DNA of 64,000 nucleotides from Pseudonocardia kunmingensis. Lineage in GTDB: Bacteria > Actinomycetota > Actinomycetes > Mycobacteriales > Pseudonocardiaceae. The notes beneath the pieces were generated by a model. That model had not been told where the DNA came from, ran no database searches, and saw only the letters and a list, made by a program, of their open reading frames with translations. The position numbers and the translations under genes were made by a program. Below are positions 63,457 to 64,000 of the stretch, in pieces; positions within the stretch are counted from its first letter, which is position 1, and the number at the start of each line of letters is the position of its first letter. The stretch spans positions 2,418,001 through 2,482,000 of the forward strand of contig NZ_VFPA01000001.1 in the NCBI RefSeq assembly GCF_006716445.1, read 5' to 3'.

Positions 63457-64000
63457 TCAAACCCGCTCGGCCTCGCGAGCCCGCAGGTCCTTGCGCAGGA
63501 TCTTGCCCGACGCCGACTTCGGGATCTCGTCGATGAACTCGACCACCCGCACCTTCTTGTGCGGCGCGATCCGCTCGGCGACGAACGCCATCACCTCGGC
63601 GGCACCGAGGTTCGCGCCCGCCTGACGCACGACGAACGCCTTCGGCACCTCCTCGCCGTCCGCGTCCCGGACACCGATCACCGCGGCGTCCGCGATCTCG
63701 TCGTGGGTCAGCAGCAGCGCCTCCAGCTCGGCGGGCGGGACCTGGTAGCCCTTGTACTTGATCAGCTCCTTGACCCGGTCCACGATCGTGAAGACTCCGT
63801 CCTCGGTGACCGTGGCGACGTCACCGGTGTGCAGGTAGCCCTCATCGTCGAGCGTGATCGCGGTGGCCTCCGGGTTGTTCAGGTAACCGGACATCACGTT
63901 CGGGCCCCTGACCCACAGCTCACCGCGCTCGCCGGGCCCGACCTCCTGCCCGGTCTCCGGGTCGACGAGCTTGGACTCCACGTTCGGGATGGCGAACCCG
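63457..64000 (-). CDS. 4-coumarate:CoA ligase-like AMP-binding enzyme (N-terminus beyond window)
   Basis: About 181 C-terminal residues; the frame is open at the right edge. GFAIPNVESKLVDPETGQEVGPGERGELWVRGPNVMSGYLNNPEAT leads to GYLHTGDVATVTEDGVFTIVDRVKELIKYKGYQVPPAELEALLL and ends with catalytic Lys in SASGKILRKDLRARE. This is the ANL-family adenylate hinge (Asp/Arg) and C-domain of 4CL/luciferase-type ligases. Acyl substrate cannot be told from this half. Confidence 0.9.
   Translation of the reverse strand, partial: GFAIPNVESKLVDPETGQEVGPGERGELWVRGPNVMSGYLNNPEATAITLDDEGYLHTGDVATVTEDGVFTIVDRVKELIKYKGYQVPPAELEALLLTHDEIADAAVIGVRDADGEEVPKAFVVRQAGANLGAAEVMAFVAERIAPHKKVRVVEFIDEIPKSASGKILRKDLRAREAERV

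Overview
The window is very GC-rich, gene-dense DNA with many GTG starts and 4-nt ATGA/GTGA stop/start overlaps. Gene content points to a high-GC actinobacterium of the Pseudonocardiaceae type: BldC-like and BldN/RsbN-like developmental regulators, SenX3/RegX3, a bS22 ribosomal protein, DUF4229 and DUF4282 proteins and a Ccs-type cytochrome c system. From memory, the core (about 12.4-55.1 kb) is collinear with the Mycobacterium tuberculosis gpm1-senX3-regX3 to menA/menE/menB region read backwards. The rex to proC part also resembles the Streptomyces rex-hemACD-bldN-rsbN neighbourhood. No rRNA, tRNA, CRISPR array or prophage was seen.

Layout. 0-10.9 kb is a variable flank: a solute-binding lipoprotein cut by the left edge, an ABC-F ATPase, two aldo/keto reductases around a cysteine-free HesB-like protein, a lactonase / hydroxyacid-oxoacid transhydrogenase pair with an FmdB-like zinc-ribbon gene, a double TerD protein, a DUF4177 protein and a manganese catalase. 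11-17 kb holds a SpoIIE phosphatase behind a seven-codon minicistron, then menB, menE, a secreted protein and menA. 17-26.9 kb has a BldC-like regulator, a MinD/ParA-like ATPase, the cytochrome c maturation set ccsB-resB-ccdA-tlpA, a histidine phosphatase, hemL and two low-complexity membrane proteins. 27-32.9 kb is hemB and the coupled rex-hemA-hemC-hemD operon with a candidate Rex-controlled promoter. 33-37.4 kb has a fasciclin lipoprotein, a membrane molybdopterin oxidoreductase, a glutaredoxin-like protein and an acyl-CoA ligase. 37.7-44.1 kb holds a BldN-like sigma factor with its DUF5667 partner, a HAD phosphatase, a PlsC-type acyltransferase, an epimerase, bS22 and an excisionase-type HTH. 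44.3-55.1 kb runs from proC through a thioesterase, sugar isomerase, R/E/P-rich membrane protein and Ppx/GppA to an XRE regulator island, regX3-senX3 (with a three-unit PHO-type box), gpmA and an LpqN-like lipoprotein. 55.1-64 kb is accessory: MarR/VOC, a palindrome split by a 160-bp MITE, a GntR regulator, an OhrR/VOC/OsmC redox group, SnoaL, HNH, an MFS pump with its TetR, small proteins and the C-terminus of a 4-coumarate:CoA-ligase-like enzyme.

How it works together. The core supplies respiratory cofactors (menaquinone, haem, cytochrome c), partly under NADH/NAD control through Rex, next to phosphate sensing (SenX3/RegX3) and developmental regulators. Many gene ends carry long palindromes without an obvious T-tract. 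One palindrome occurs twice, and its second copy has been split by a MITE with a CTAG target duplication, the clearest mobile-DNA signal here. No wholly new multi-gene defence or secretion system is evident. The most novel-looking items are the split palindrome, the XRE regulator/small Cys-protein island with a 26-bp operator, and the leader ORF coupled to the BldN-like pro-sigma factor.
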